A program made the translations under genes and the position numbers. A stretch of DNA of 64,000 nucleotides from an uncultured Bacteroides sp. (GTDB taxonomy: Bacteria > Bacteroidota > Bacteroidia > Bacteroidales > Bacteroidaceae): assembly GCA_945965395.1 (NCBI GenBank), contig CAMFND010000058.1, positions 1-64,000 of the forward strand, in the 5' to 3' direction. A model generated the notes under the pieces. It saw only the letters and a program-made list of their open reading frames with translations. It searched no databases and was not told the origin of the DNA. Of the stretch, positions 34,651 to 44,462 are shown in pieces (the stretch's first letter is position 1; each line of letters begins with the position of its first letter).

Positions 34651-35614
34651 TTCCTTTTATGGTCTGAATCTTACCCTCTTCATCGTATTCCAATTCAACC
34701 ACTTTTAAACTGCGAAGCCAGGTCTTTCCACCTGAAGGAACACAATCATGATGGAAAAGATACCACTTTCCTTTATATTCTGCAATAGAGTGATGGGTAG
34801 TCCATCCTACTACCGGAGTCAGAATTACGCCCTGATATGTAAACGGTCCATAAGGATTGTCGCCTACCGCATAACACAACAGATGAGTATCGCCCGTAGA
34901 ATAAGAGAAATAATATTTACCTTTATATTTATGCATCCACGAAGCCTCAAAGAAACGATGCGGATCGCCTGCAAACAAAGGTTTGCCATCTTCTCCCAAT
35001 ACGATGACCGGACGGGGTTCTTCTGCAAATTCCAACATATTATCCGATAATTTTACCACACGACTGGGCAAAGCCGGTTCATTATCAGCTGGGAGACATG
35101 GACTTTCAATGGCTTTGTTATCACGGTAACGCTGCAACTGTCCTCCCCAGATTCCGCCAAAATACATGTAGTAGCTTCCGTCATCATCGCGGAAAACTGC
35201 CGCATCAATACTGTAGCTTCCACGAATCGGATCGGGCTGAGGAATAAACGGACCTTCAGGTTTATCGCTAATGGCTACCCCCATACGGAAAATATCATTC
35301 CGGTCTTTCAACGGAAAATACAAGTAATATTTTCCATCCTTGCAGGCAATGTCACAGTCCCACAGCTGGCGTCCGGCCCAAGGTATATCAGCAACCTTCA
35401 AAGCCACTCCATGATCGACGATTTCACCCTTCATCACGTCATCCGTCGACAATACATGGTAATCATTCATATCAAAATGGTCACCGTTGTCATTTTCAGG
35501 AATACCTGATTCACGGTCGTGTGAAGGATAAATATACAAACGTCCGTTAAATACATGTACTGACGGATCTGCCATATAGTCGGCAGGAAACAAATATCTT
35601 TCTTCCTTTTTCAT
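34637..35614 (-). CDS. GH43 xylosidase/arabinosidase, cytoplasmic type
   Basis: This 325-residue five-bladed propeller enzyme has the length and sequence style of the Bacteroides ovatus Xsa xylosidase/arabinosidase. The likely base Asp lies in ADYMADPSVHVFNG (about residue 16), the second Asp in SIDAAVFRDDDG and the acid Glu in RFFEASWMHKYKG. There is no signal peptide (MKKEERYLFPADYM), unlike the other GH43 proteins here, so it probably works in the cytoplasm on xylobiose or arabinosyl products taken up by the co-transcribed symporter. It overlaps the GH67 gene. Confidence 0.9.
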   Translation of the reverse strand: MKKEERYLFPADYMADPSVHVFNGRLYIYPSHDRESGIPENDNGDHFDMNDYHVLSTDDVMKGEIVDHGVALKVADIPWAGRQLWDCDIACKDGKYYLYFPLKDRNDIFRMGVAISDKPEGPFIPQPDPIRGSYSIDAAVFRDDDGSYYMYFGGIWGGQLQRYRDNKAIESPCLPADNEPALPSRVVKLSDNMLEFAEEPRPVIVLGEDGKPLFAGDPHRFFEASWMHKYKGKYYFSYSTGDTHLLCYAVGDNPYGPFTYQGVILTPVVGWTTHHSIAEYKGKWYLFHHDCVPSGGKTWLRSLKVVELEYDEEGKIQTIKGSADE

Positions 35615-35663
35615 TTTTATATTGATTTATGAGACTCTTACTGAAAGCGTCTCCTGTTAAACG

Positions 35664-36812
35664 TTATTTCTGTGCAATAGCTGTCGTATCCGACTGCTCA
35701 TCTATCATTTTCTGTATAAATTCCTTAGGTTGATAGTTCCGGTCAAAAAGCAACGGATAGTCTCTTCTTCCACGAATCGGGAAATCATTCTTCCACGAAT
35801 CACTATCTGTAACTCCCCATGCCGTTACACGCGTCACAATATCGGCATGTTTTTCAAAAAGCTGGAAGAACTGCTGCATTCTTTTGTTCCAAGCCTGGCT
35901 GACAGAGTCAGGGAGTTCCTGCGGATAAGGATTCAATGTTTTCTTAAATGCAACCGTATCCGAGATGTTGGCACTGCGAAGTGCAGTAGGCAGCGCACTC
36001 ATATCCCATTCTGTAATCATCACCTTGACACCAGCAGAAGCAAAAGCAAGCATACTTTCTTCAAATTTCTGAATGTCGGGGTAATCCATTCCCATGTGTC
36101 CTTGCATGCCTACAGCATCAATACGCAATCCTTTTTCCTTCAATGAACGGACAAGCTTCACAACTCCTTCCCGACGACCCTGCACGTCCATACCATAATC
36201 ATTATAATAAAGTTCGGCATCCGGGTCAGCCTCGTGCGCATACTGGAAGGCCAGTGGAATAAACTCTTCTCCCAAGATTTCATAAAATTTACTTTTGCGA
36301 TAAGAGCCGTCTTCCACAATAGCTTCATTCACCACATCCCAGCCTTTCACCTTTCCTTTGTATCGTCCTACAACGGTCTGGATATGCGTTTTCATACGCT
36401 GTTTCAACTTTTCAGGAGAAACATTCTGACCCTTTTCATCTATGCAGAACCAGTCCGGAAGCTGAGAATGCCAAATCAAGCAATGTCCTATCACCGTCAT
36501 TCCATTATCTATTCCGAACTGCACAAAGCGGTCGGCATCCTCAAAATGGAACTCTCCCTCTTTAGGCTGAATTTCTCCGCATTTCATACAGTTCTCTGCC
36601 ACAATGGAATTGAAATGCTGCTTCACAATCTTCACTGCTGAAGTATCAACACCAGATGACTGACGTACATTCAGCGCTACCCCCATTAAAAACTTGTCTC
36701 CTACAACCTCTTTCAAAGATTTCTCTGATACAACCGTATCAGAAACCTTACTCCCGCACCCCATAATAAACAGGCTGCACAGCATCCATGATGCAATGTG
36801 TTTGTTCCTCAT
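35664..36812 (-). CDS. Endo-1,4-beta-xylanase (GH10)
   Basis: This 382-residue GH10 barrel cuts the xylan backbone. The acid/base is Glu163 (WDVVNEAI) and the nucleophile is Glu268 (ITEWDMS); [13 protein letters not shown] is also conserved. A lipobox (LFIMGC, Cys19) predicts a lipoprotein. The residues after Cys (GSKVSD) are not the acidic export signal typical of surface lipoproteins in Bacteroides, so a periplasmic face is possible. The order with Xsa-like GH43 matches the xylanase/xsa pair of B. ovatus. No carbohydrate-binding module is attached. It starts 15 bp after the symporter gene. Confidence 0.93.
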   Translation of the reverse strand: MRNKHIASWMLCSLFIMGCGSKVSDTVVSEKSLKEVVGDKFLMGVALNVRQSSGVDTSAVKIVKQHFNSIVAENCMKCGEIQPKEGEFHFEDADRFVQFGIDNGMTVIGHCLIWHSQLPDWFCIDEKGQNVSPEKLKQRMKTHIQTVVGRYKGKVKGWDVVNEAIVEDGSYRKSKFYEILGEEFIPLAFQYAHEADPDAELYYNDYGMDVQGRREGVVKLVRSLKEKGLRIDAVGMQGHMGMDYPDIQKFEESMLAFASAGVKVMITEWDMSALPTALRSANISDTVAFKKTLNPYPQELPDSVSQAWNKRMQQFFQLFEKHADIVTRVTAWGVTDSDSWKNDFPIRGRRDYPLLFDRNYQPKEFIQKMIDEQSDTTAIAQK

Positions 36813-36827
36813 ATAGCTTTTTCTTAA

Positions 36828-38324
36828 TTAATAGTCACTCTTACTTCTTCGAGCAGTTAATTCTGCCTGCATTTTCTCATTGTATTCTTTACTGATAGGA
36901 TAGAAACATAATGCCACCACACCGACAAAAAAGAATGCGGCTGGAATCAGACTTGATGAAAGAATGATGCCATGAACAGCTGTATCACTTTGAGCTATAT
37001 CCGCTCCAGAAACATAACCAAATCCCGACAGTAAGAAGCCCAATACAGCTCCTCCAATACCTAATCCGGCTTTCAGGGCAAACACCACTCCTGAAAAGAT
37101 AAATCCCGTAGCACGACGGTAATTGATATATTCCGAATGGTCGGCCACATCGGCAATCATAGCCCAAAGCAAAGGAACCGTTGGTGCATAGGCCAAGCTC
37201 TTTAAGAAGTTCAATACAAACATCATTTCAATATCGTATTTTGAAGGGAAATAGAACAAAGCCGTGAAAATAGCCGTCAGCGCAAGACATACGATAAACG
37301 TACGCTTCTTGCCATATTTGTTGGCTAAAAATTCTGATAAACAAATTACGCCGAAAAACTGAACCAAGGCTCCCACCATATTAAATACGCCAAAGCCCAC
37401 TTCGTATGCTTTGTCCGGAGAAGTTACAATCAACCCGAAAGCATCAAGTATATGATACCCGACTGAAGTTCCACCGTCATTGGCTACCAACCCGATATTA
37501 TCCAGGAAAGTAAACAAAGCTGCCTTATCCACATAGTTTTCAAAATAATAGTTCATGGCACTTCCCCACATAGCCAGTGTGATGAACACAAAAAGAGTCA
37601 AGACAAACATGGCACGCCAAGGCACACTGCTTAATACATCTTTTATATCCTGACGGGTATCATTTTTCTGATTGGCAGGCGGAGTAATACGTTCTTTTGC
37701 CGAGAAAAATACAATTACCAAAAACAAGAAACCTACGGCAGCAAACAAGGATATGGTACAGAGCCAGCCATGTGCCTTGTCACTACCTTCTGAAAACTTG
37801 CTGACCAACGGTAAGGTAAGCCCTTGTACTACAAACTGCGCAATCGTAGAAAAAATAAAACGTACAGAAGTAATACTGGTACGTTCTTTAATATCTGACG
37901 ACATGACTCCTCCCAATGAAGAATAAGGTGTATTATTAAAAGAATACATCGTCATCAACAGGGTGTATGAAATGGTTGCATACAATGCTACCAGTCCTTT
38001 TTCTTCAATGCCCGGATTGTAAAAGGCCAGTACATAGAACACCATGAAAGGAAGTGCTGTCCATAATACCCATGGACGATATTTTCCCCATTTCGTCTGA
38101 GTCCGGTCAGACAAAATACCGACAGTGGGATCTACAAACGCATCTACAATACGTGCTACCAACATGACGGTTCCTGCAATTGCTCCTTCCAGCCCAAACA
38201 CATCCGTATAGAATTTGGTCTGGTAAATCATCATCATCTGGAATACCAGATTTGCGGAACAGTCTCCTAATCCATAGCCCACCTTTTCGGCCATGGATAC
38301 TTTCTGATTCTGAATCTTACTCAT
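36828..38324 (-). CDS. GPH-family sugar:cation symporter (MFS)
   Basis: The protein has 498 residues and about 12 membrane helices. The start EKVGYGLGDCSANLVFQ and the loop DPTVGILSDRTQTKWGKYRPW are signatures of the glycoside-pentoside-hexuronide symporters (MelB/XynB group). In this operon it probably moves xylose, xylobiose or short xylo-oligosaccharides from periplasm to cytoplasm, where the signal-less GH43 enzyme can use them. It lies 9 bp after the esterase gene and 15 bp before GH10. Confidence 0.9.
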   Translation of the reverse strand: MSKIQNQKVSMAEKVGYGLGDCSANLVFQMMMIYQTKFYTDVFGLEGAIAGTVMLVARIVDAFVDPTVGILSDRTQTKWGKYRPWVLWTALPFMVFYVLAFYNPGIEEKGLVALYATISYTLLMTMYSFNNTPYSSLGGVMSSDIKERTSITSVRFIFSTIAQFVVQGLTLPLVSKFSEGSDKAHGWLCTISLFAAVGFLFLVIVFFSAKERITPPANQKNDTRQDIKDVLSSVPWRAMFVLTLFVFITLAMWGSAMNYYFENYVDKAALFTFLDNIGLVANDGGTSVGYHILDAFGLIVTSPDKAYEVGFGVFNMVGALVQFFGVICLSEFLANKYGKKRTFIVCLALTAIFTALFYFPSKYDIEMMFVLNFLKSLAYAPTVPLLWAMIADVADHSEYINYRRATGFIFSGVVFALKAGLGIGGAVLGFLLSGFGYVSGADIAQSDTAVHGIILSSSLIPAAFFFVGVVALCFYPISKEYNEKMQAELTARRSKSDY

Positions 38325-38333
38325 ATCTGTTTA

Positions 38334-39956
38334 TTATTTTTCATTCTGTATTACTGCTTCCACCAGACGGGTAGCTGCTGTTTTTTTATCCAAAGGATGA
38401 ATGTCATTCCATTCTCCCGTATCACTATTCTTTATCAGTGTAACGTGTGTATTCCCACGGGCTGTTTTCGCCTGCTGTTTTCTCAACTCAGCCCATGCTG
38501 CTCTTCCCGGATCATCCGGTGCCAGGAAATCAGCTAATTCAATGATATAGAAAGGAAGAGTTTCATCTTTGAAAAGTGTTTTCCAGTCGGCTATCAATGC
38601 ACTGAGCAAAGAAGAATATTCGCTCCAACGGCCCACATTTGACTCTCCCTGGTACCAAACCACTCCTTTGAACGTATAATGACGTAATGGATAAATCATA
38701 CCATTATACAAGCCAACAGGAGTGTAATGAAAGGCTGTAGAAGAAGGAGAAGGGGGCATCACCGTACCTATTTTGTGCTTCCATCCCCCTTCCAGATTTA
38801 CTTCTTTCCCGTCACAAATCAACTTATAAGGCTTTTCCTTTACAAAAGAAGGACGTCCTCCATAACTAAACAACCGTACAGTAAGTTGATTTTTTCCCTT
38901 CTTCAACAATTTGGAAGGTACTTTATAAATACGAGGAGGATACTGATAGGAAACAGTGCCGACGAAATGTCCGTTTACAAACACAGAGTCTGCATCCACA
39001 ATGCACCCTAAACGTAAAATGGCTTCTTTTCCACTCCAGTCCTCTGGTACAAAAAAGTCCTTCCTGAACCAATGCACTCCGTTCAAAGGACGACCATTAC
39101 GAATGGCCCAGTTATCTGAAAACATATCTACCTTTTCCCAATCCGAATCATCATAATCCTCCGCATACCAGGGTGTCACACCATGAAGTCCTGCATCAGA
39201 CTTATACAATACTTTATTCCATGCTTGTTGATGCAGCCTTTCAGTTTCTGTTATTCGAGAAACTAATTCTGTATCCTCATATAAGGCCTTCTGATGTACA
39301 TACTCCGGAAAGTTTTGCAATCCTTTTTCACTAACCCAAGCTTCCACCGGAGTACCTCCCCAACTTGCATTAATAATACCTACCGGCACATTAGTTTTTT
39401 CTTCCAGCAACCGGGAAAAGAAATAACATATCGCAGAAAAATCTTTTACATTTTCGGTCGTCATCGGACGCCAGGTTACAGGACGAATATCTTCTTTCTG
39501 TTGAGAAAAATCATACGAATAAGGAACTTTCACATATCGAACAGAGGTATTTTCATATCCTTCTATCTCATCTGCATATTTATCCATTACCCGATTAACC
39601 GGAAGTTCCATATTAGACTGACCTGAACATAAAAAGACATCTCCAACAAGAATATCATTTAAAACAATGTCGTTAATTGTCATAGAGTAAGGTCCTCCGG
39701 CTTTCATGGCAGGCAGCGTTACAGCCCATTTCCCATTCCCATCTGCCGTTACCTTATATTGTTTCTTTTGAAACTTTACACAAACCTTCTCAGACGGATC
39801 AGCCGTTCCCCATATTGTTAACGGAGCATTTCGCTGCAACACCATACCGTCTGATACCAGCACCGGTAAAACCACCTTTGCAAAAACTCCAAAATCACAA
39901 GAAGCAAGCAAGGTCAAGCCCAATAAAAGTCTTCCAAGAATAAAATGTGTTTTCAT
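38334..39956 (-). CDS. SGNH carbohydrate esterase (sialate O-acetylesterase-like)
   Basis: This 540-residue secreted esterase is first in its operon. The nucleophile Ser is in CSGQSNMELPV (about 115), WYQGESN is the second block, and the Asp/His pair lies in NDIHPLDKK near the C-terminus. A jelly-roll-like insert (about 270-390, HWFRKDFFVPEDWSGKEAILRLG...) splits the SGNH fold. This layout is shared by sialate O-acetylesterases and the xylan acetylesterase family CE20. In a xylan locus deacetylation of acetylxylan is the likely job. The CE20 assignment is an inference from architecture. Confidence 0.85.
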   Translation of the reverse strand: MKTHFILGRLLLGLTLLASCDFGVFAKVVLPVLVSDGMVLQRNAPLTIWGTADPSEKVCVKFQKKQYKVTADGNGKWAVTLPAMKAGGPYSMTINDIVLNDILVGDVFLCSGQSNMELPVNRVMDKYADEIEGYENTSVRYVKVPYSYDFSQQKEDIRPVTWRPMTTENVKDFSAICYFFSRLLEEKTNVPVGIINASWGGTPVEAWVSEKGLQNFPEYVHQKALYEDTELVSRITETERLHQQAWNKVLYKSDAGLHGVTPWYAEDYDDSDWEKVDMFSDNWAIRNGRPLNGVHWFRKDFFVPEDWSGKEAILRLGCIVDADSVFVNGHFVGTVSYQYPPRIYKVPSKLLKKGKNQLTVRLFSYGGRPSFVKEKPYKLICDGKEVNLEGGWKHKIGTVMPPSPSSTAFHYTPVGLYNGMIYPLRHYTFKGVVWYQGESNVGRWSEYSSLLSALIADWKTLFKDETLPFYIIELADFLAPDDPGRAAWAELRKQQAKTARGNTHVTLIKNSDTGEWNDIHPLDKKTAATRLVEAVIQNEK

Positions 39957-39993
39957 ATACTTACTTTGTATTTTTCATTGATTTTTACCGTAA

Positions 39994-40022
39994 CAAAAAT
40001 ACGGAAAGGCTATTAATACCAA
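39994..40022 (-). promoter_or_regulatory. Promoter of the esterase-to-GH67 operon
   Basis: The minus-strand -7 box TATTTTTG (39994-40001) lies 38 bp before the esterase ATG, with TTG 18 bp further upstream (40020-40022). It is one of four PUL promoters with the shared operator at a fixed distance. Confidence 0.7.
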
Positions 40023-40035
40023 CTTTCTGTAGGAT

Positions 40036-40105
40036 ACCAAGCTTCCATTCTGGGTTACATCACTCTTCCCAATTGTAACAAAAAGCATATCTATACGTTA
40101 CATCA
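40036..40105 (-). promoter_or_regulatory. Candidate PUL operator, site 1
   Basis: On the plus strand, ACCA at 40036-40039 and GTTACA at 40054-40059 form a spaced pair. GTTACA begins exactly 60 bp from the -7 box start (39994). An inverted TGTAAC (40074-40079) and another GTTACATCA (40097-40105) lie further out. The same pair recurs at the SusC and CE1 promoters. I propose it is bound by the hybrid two-component regulator encoded next door. The intergenic stretch 39957-40293 otherwise holds only the two divergent promoters. Confidence 0.6.
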
Positions 40106-40198
40106 TCTTCACAACAAGAAATCTAACTTACTTATACATAAGTGATTTAAGTACTTCATCACTATAAAAGGCTTCAATCTCAATTCCTACGATTTTTA

Positions 40199-40228
40199 TT
40201 GAGAAATAGAAAAAAAGAATTTACTTTG
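40199..40228 (+). promoter_or_regulatory. Bacteroidales promoter (TTG, 19 bp, TTACTTTG) of the regulator gene
   Basis: TTG (40199-40201) and TTACTTTG (40221-40228) are 19 bp apart, giving a leader of about 60 nt. No GTTACA element is found at the 60-bp position, so the regulator is probably not controlled like the rest of the locus. Confidence 0.65.
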
Positions 40229-40293
40229 CATCACTAACCATACATACTTTTTCAACAGAATCACCCATTAGAGAAATAACCAAGTATAAACTT

Positions 40294-43200
40294 ATGATAC
40301 AGATAATGAAAAACAAAACTTTTATCATAATCATCTTTCTGTGTTTTCTCCCCCTTTTATGTAAAGGACAGTTTTGCAAGTTATATTCAACTCATGGAGA
40401 TATATCCAGCAGTATGATTAACCACATATATCAAGATTCCAAAGGATATATATGGGTATCTACAGAAGACGGATTAAATAAATACGATGGTGCCAAATTT
40501 GTTAACTACAAAAATCATTTTAATGATTCTACTTCGTTACTGGGGAATCATGTATACAAAACATTTCAAGACAGCAAAGGCTATCTATACGTACTCTCGA
40601 CCAAAGGACTTCAATTTTATGATTACAAATCAGATTCTTTCATTACCATAAAAAAATCCAACTCCAGTTCCGAATACAACAACAAAAGCATCACGCAACT
40701 CAGTGACGGAAGCATATTGATAGGTACAAGTGGATATGGTATCAAAGAACTCTCATATAATGAGAATAAGAATATCCGAATTAAAGACTGGAATCCGTCT
40801 TTAACCGGACATAACATAAATGATATAATGGAAGACCGTAACGGAAATATTTGGATTTGTACGGAATACCATGGAGTGGTCAGAATTGACAAAAATAAAA
40901 AAATTCATCACTATACAGTTGGAGCACCCTACGGAAATCAATTTATCAATTGTTGCGCAGAAGATTCAAACGGCAATATATATGTGGGTACAAGCGGACG
41001 AGGAGTCTTTGTTTACAATCAGGCAGATAATGCTTTCCATCAAATATTTCATTCTAATTTTCCCATTAAAGTTCTTAAACAAAATGAGAACCTCATGCTG
41101 ATTGGTATTGACGGAGAAGGAATCGTAGCTTATGACATTTTAAAGAAATCCATAGCCGATACAGATTTTTACATCGATAATATAAATATCAAGAAAAGCA
41201 AGGTACATTCTTTACTGACAGATAGCAGCAACAATCTTTGGATTGGTATCTACCAAAAAGGAGTAGCATTTATACCTTCACAAGCTAATATGTTCAGCTA
41301 TATAGGAAACTTTTCTTCTCTCCGAAATTATATAGGAAGCAACTGCATTACAGCTTTATGTAAAACGACAGATAAGAGCAGACTAATCGTAGGCACAGAT
41401 AATGATGGTATTTATTTATTAGACAAAAACTATAACTTTCTCCAACATCTTAGTCAAGATGAAAACCCTGATGTTCCTCCTACCGTTATGTGCCTCTTTG
41501 AGGATTCCAACAAAAAAGTATGGATAGGCTCCTATCTTAGTGGAATATCTTTATTTGATTCACAAACAAACAGGCTTTCAAAAATTTCATTGCAAAATAA
41601 TGAAGGCAATGAAATAAAAAAAGTATACAGTTTCGTGGAAGACCCTCATAAGAGATTGTGGATCGGCACAATGGGAACCGGCCTTTATTATGCAGATTTA
41701 CCAGGTTCATCAGACTCTTATCAGCACATAAAAGTACATCAGGTGCTATCTGAAAAGACAATAAACCAATGGATTAATACTTTATTGTATATTCCTGATG
41801 GACGATTATATGTAGGAACTTATGATGGTATCAAATGCATCGATACACAAAACCTTAAAGTGACAGGTAATGAAAAGGCACTAATAGGCTTAAGTATAAA
41901 TACCATTGCACAAGGTCCGGACAACCATATATGGGTAGGAACACCGGAAGGCATTTATGTGATGGATTATAAATTGAATACAATTGAGAAATTGACCACT
42001 CACAATGGACTTCCCAATAATCTGATTTCATCAATTATTACGGATAAGAACAAGGATTTATGGGTAAGTACCAGCCAGGGAATTGCCAAATATAATTCCC
42101 ACAGCAAATCGTTTATTCCTTTTTTTGCATCAGACGGATTGTATAATAATGAATTCTCAAGAAATGCCTATTGCATATCTCCCGACGGAAAAATTCTGTT
42201 TGGAGGAACCAACGGTATTGTCTTTTTTAACCCGAATGACATTGAAACCCAAAAGTTTCAAAGCAATATAAGAATTACCGGCTTCTATCTGCATGATAAA
42301 GCTGTCAACGAAATGACCCAATCTGGACGTTATCATGTGATAGATAACGATATATTCCATACCAAAGAAATCAATCTGTCCCACTATGACAATTCGTTTT
42401 ATATAGAATTCGCTACAGAGAATTTTATTTCCCCACAAAACTATTTATACTCCATGAATAATGGAACCTGGAACTCTTTGCCTAAAGGAAACTCTCGCGT
42501 TTCCTTCAGCAATCTCCCTGTAGGGAAATATGAATTTAAAGTAAAAGCTATCAATGGCACTTCTGAATCTAAAATAAAGACAGTGGTCATTAATATACAT
42601 CCGGCATGGTACAATTCCGGTCTGGCATGGGTTATCTATACATTAATCATTATCAGTATAATAGCCATCTTTGTACACCAAGCTAAAGAAAAATACAGAG
42701 TAAGACAGGAGATGCTGAGACACAAGCATTTAGAGGAAATCAATGAAAGTAAGCTACAGTTCTTCATTAATATTTCTCACGAAATCAGAACTCCGATGTC
42801 TTTAATTATCAGCCCATTACAGAAATTAATATCTACAGATAATGACAGCGAAAGACAAAAAAGCTATTCATTGATAGAACGTAATGCGCAAAGAATTCTA
42901 AACCTGATCAACCAATTAATGGACATCAGAAAGATAGATAAGAACCAAATGAAGCTAAGTTTCACAGAAGTGGATTTAATCAGCTTTATCAATGACATAA
43001 AAAATACATTTGCATATCAAGCAGCTGCTAAAGGAGCTAAATTAAACATTATAACCCAAATGGAGAGCCTGAAAGTTTGGCTGGATCCTAATAACTTTGA
43101 CAAAGTAATCTTTAATTTACTCTCAAACTCCTTCAAACATATCCAGAATGAAGGAGAAATCAACATATATATCAACTCCGTCAATAACTCTTCAAATGTT

Positions 43201-44391
43201 TATCCATTGAATAACTATGCAGAAATCATTATTGAAGACAATGGAACCGGCATAAAGGAAAGTGAGATGGAACGTATTTTTGAAAGATTCTATCAAATAA
43301 GCGATGACCGGTCACGAAGCAAAGGAACCGGAATCGGACTTCATCTATCTATGTCGCTCATAAAGATGCATCATGGTACTATCACGGTCAAGAACAATGA
43401 AAACAAGTCCGGATGTAGTTTTACCATCCATATTCCATTGGGATGTAGCCATCTGTCAACCGAAGAACTTTATCAGAATAGTAATAAGAATATTTCAGAG
43501 CAACCATCCATTGAAGATCAGCCTCTGCAACATATTCCGGCTTCTATTGAAGAAAACGAAAATAGCGAAGACGGCACTAAAAAAGTAATCAGGAAAAAGC
43601 ATTCTATATTAATTGTAGAAGATGAAGATGAGATACGAAATTATCTGCTCACTGAATTAGGAAGTCATTTCCGTGTGTTAAGTTGTAGCAACGGGAAGGA
43701 AGCACTCGACCTTATTATGCACCACATGCCTGATTTGGTTCTAAGTGACATCATGATGCCGGAAGTAAACGGTATCACGTTGCTTCGTAAATTAAAGCAG
43801 AATATCAAAACCAATCATATCCCGGTAATCCTTCTTACCGCCAAAAACAGTGAAAAGGATTATATCGAAGGACTTTCCCTAGGGGCAGACGCCTATATAG
43901 CCAAACCTTTCAACCTGGATATTTTAATAACAACTATTGAAAACCTGATTAAAAACAGAGAAATATTACGCAATAACTTTAGCGGAAAACAAGAACAAAA
44001 CGACAATATTGAAGTGGCACAACCTCAGTCTGCAGATGAAAAGCTGATGCAAAAGGTTCTAAAAGTAATCAATAAGAACCTGAATAATCCAGATTTAAAT
44101 GCAGAAATGATTGCAGCCGAAGTGGGTATAAGTCGTGTACACCTATACAGAAAACTAAAAGAACTGACTAACCAGTCTACCCGGGATTTCATCAGGAACA
44201 TCAGACTGAAACAAGCAGAAATCCTGCTGAAATCAGAAAAGAATTACAACATGTCTGAAATAGCTCAATTGGTAGGTTTCAACAATACGACCTACTTCTC
44301 TAACGCGTTTAAAGAATTGTATGGCGTATCCCCCAGCAAATACATGGAACGCTGCAAGGAAAAAGAAAACGAAGAAAAGGAAGAAGCATAA
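40294..44391 (+). CDS. Hybrid two-component system regulator (HTCS) of the xylan PUL
   Basis: The 1365-residue protein joins sensing and transcription control in one chain. A signal peptide (ends near LLCKG) precedes two seven-bladed propellers of regulator repeats (about 25-680; many DSKGYIWVSTEDGLNKYD-type units). A Y_Y_Y domain (about 690-770) and one membrane helix (about 775-797) follow. The kinase has HisKA His829 (SHEIRTP) and an ATPase domain with DNGTGIKESE and GTGIGL. The receiver Asp is 1152 (LVLSDIMMPE), and a C-terminal AraC helix-turn-helix spans about 1255-1355 (MSEIAQLVGFNNTTYFSNAFK). It probably senses xylo-oligosaccharides in the periplasm. An alternative ATG lies at 40306. 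Confidence 0.95.
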   Translation: MIQIMKNKTFIIIIFLCFLPLLCKGQFCKLYSTHGDISSSMINHIYQDSKGYIWVSTEDGLNKYDGAKFVNYKNHFNDSTSLLGNHVYKTFQDSKGYLYVLSTKGLQFYDYKSDSFITIKKSNSSSEYNNKSITQLSDGSILIGTSGYGIKELSYNENKNIRIKDWNPSLTGHNINDIMEDRNGNIWICTEYHGVVRIDKNKKIHHYTVGAPYGNQFINCCAEDSNGNIYVGTSGRGVFVYNQADNAFHQIFHSNFPIKVLKQNENLMLIGIDGEGIVAYDILKKSIADTDFYIDNINIKKSKVHSLLTDSSNNLWIGIYQKGVAFIPSQANMFSYIGNFSSLRNYIGSNCITALCKTTDKSRLIVGTDNDGIYLLDKNYNFLQHLSQDENPDVPPTVMCLFEDSNKKVWIGSYLSGISLFDSQTNRLSKISLQNNEGNEIKKVYSFVEDPHKRLWIGTMGTGLYYADLPGSSDSYQHIKVHQVLSEKTINQWINTLLYIPDGRLYVGTYDGIKCIDTQNLKVTGNEKALIGLSINTIAQGPDNHIWVGTPEGIYVMDYKLNTIEKLTTHNGLPNNLISSIITDKNKDLWVSTSQGIAKYNSHSKSFIPFFASDGLYNNEFSRNAYCISPDGKILFGGTNGIVFFNPNDIETQKFQSNIRITGFYLHDKAVNEMTQSGRYHVIDNDIFHTKEINLSHYDNSFYIEFATENFISPQNYLYSMNNGTWNSLPKGNSRVSFSNLPVGKYEFKVKAINGTSESKIKTVVINIHPAWYNSGLAWVIYTLIIISIIAIFVHQAKEKYRVRQEMLRHKHLEEINESKLQFFINISHEIRTPMSLIISPLQKLISTDNDSERQKSYSLIERNAQRILNLINQLMDIRKIDKNQMKLSFTEVDLISFINDIKNTFAYQAAAKGAKLNIITQMESLKVWLDPNNFDKVIFNLLSNSFKHIQNEGEINIYINSVNNSSNVYPLNNYAEIIIEDNGTGIKESEMERIFERFYQISDDRSRSKGTGIGLHLSMSLIKMHHGTITVKNNENKSGCSFTIHIPLGCSHLSTEELYQNSNKNISEQPSIEDQPLQHIPASIEENENSEDGTKKVIRKKHSILIVEDEDEIRNYLLTELGSHFRVLSCSNGKEALDLIMHHMPDLVLSDIMMPEVNGITLLRKLKQNIKTNHIPVILLTAKNSEKDYIEGLSLGADAYIAKPFNLDILITTIENLIKNREILRNNFSGKQEQNDNIEVAQPQSADEKLMQKVLKVINKNLNNPDLNAEMIAAEVGISRVHLYRKLKELTNQSTRDFIRNIRLKQAEILLKSEKNYNMSEIAQLVGFNNTTYFSNAFKELYGVSPSKYMERCKEKENEEKEEA

Positions 44392-44393
44392 CA

Positions 44394-44430
44394 AAAAAGA
44401 GCCGAGAAGAATAAAAACTCCCGGCTCTTC
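44394..44430 (-). terminator. Rho-independent terminator
   Basis: Read on the minus strand, the stem GAGCCGGGAG/CTCGGCTC (one mismatch) is followed by T6. It ends the GH43/CE1 operon, and the same stem may stop the convergent regulator transcript. Confidence 0.8.
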
Positions 44431-44462
44431 CATACATAACGGAAACTATTTGCTACAAAAAT

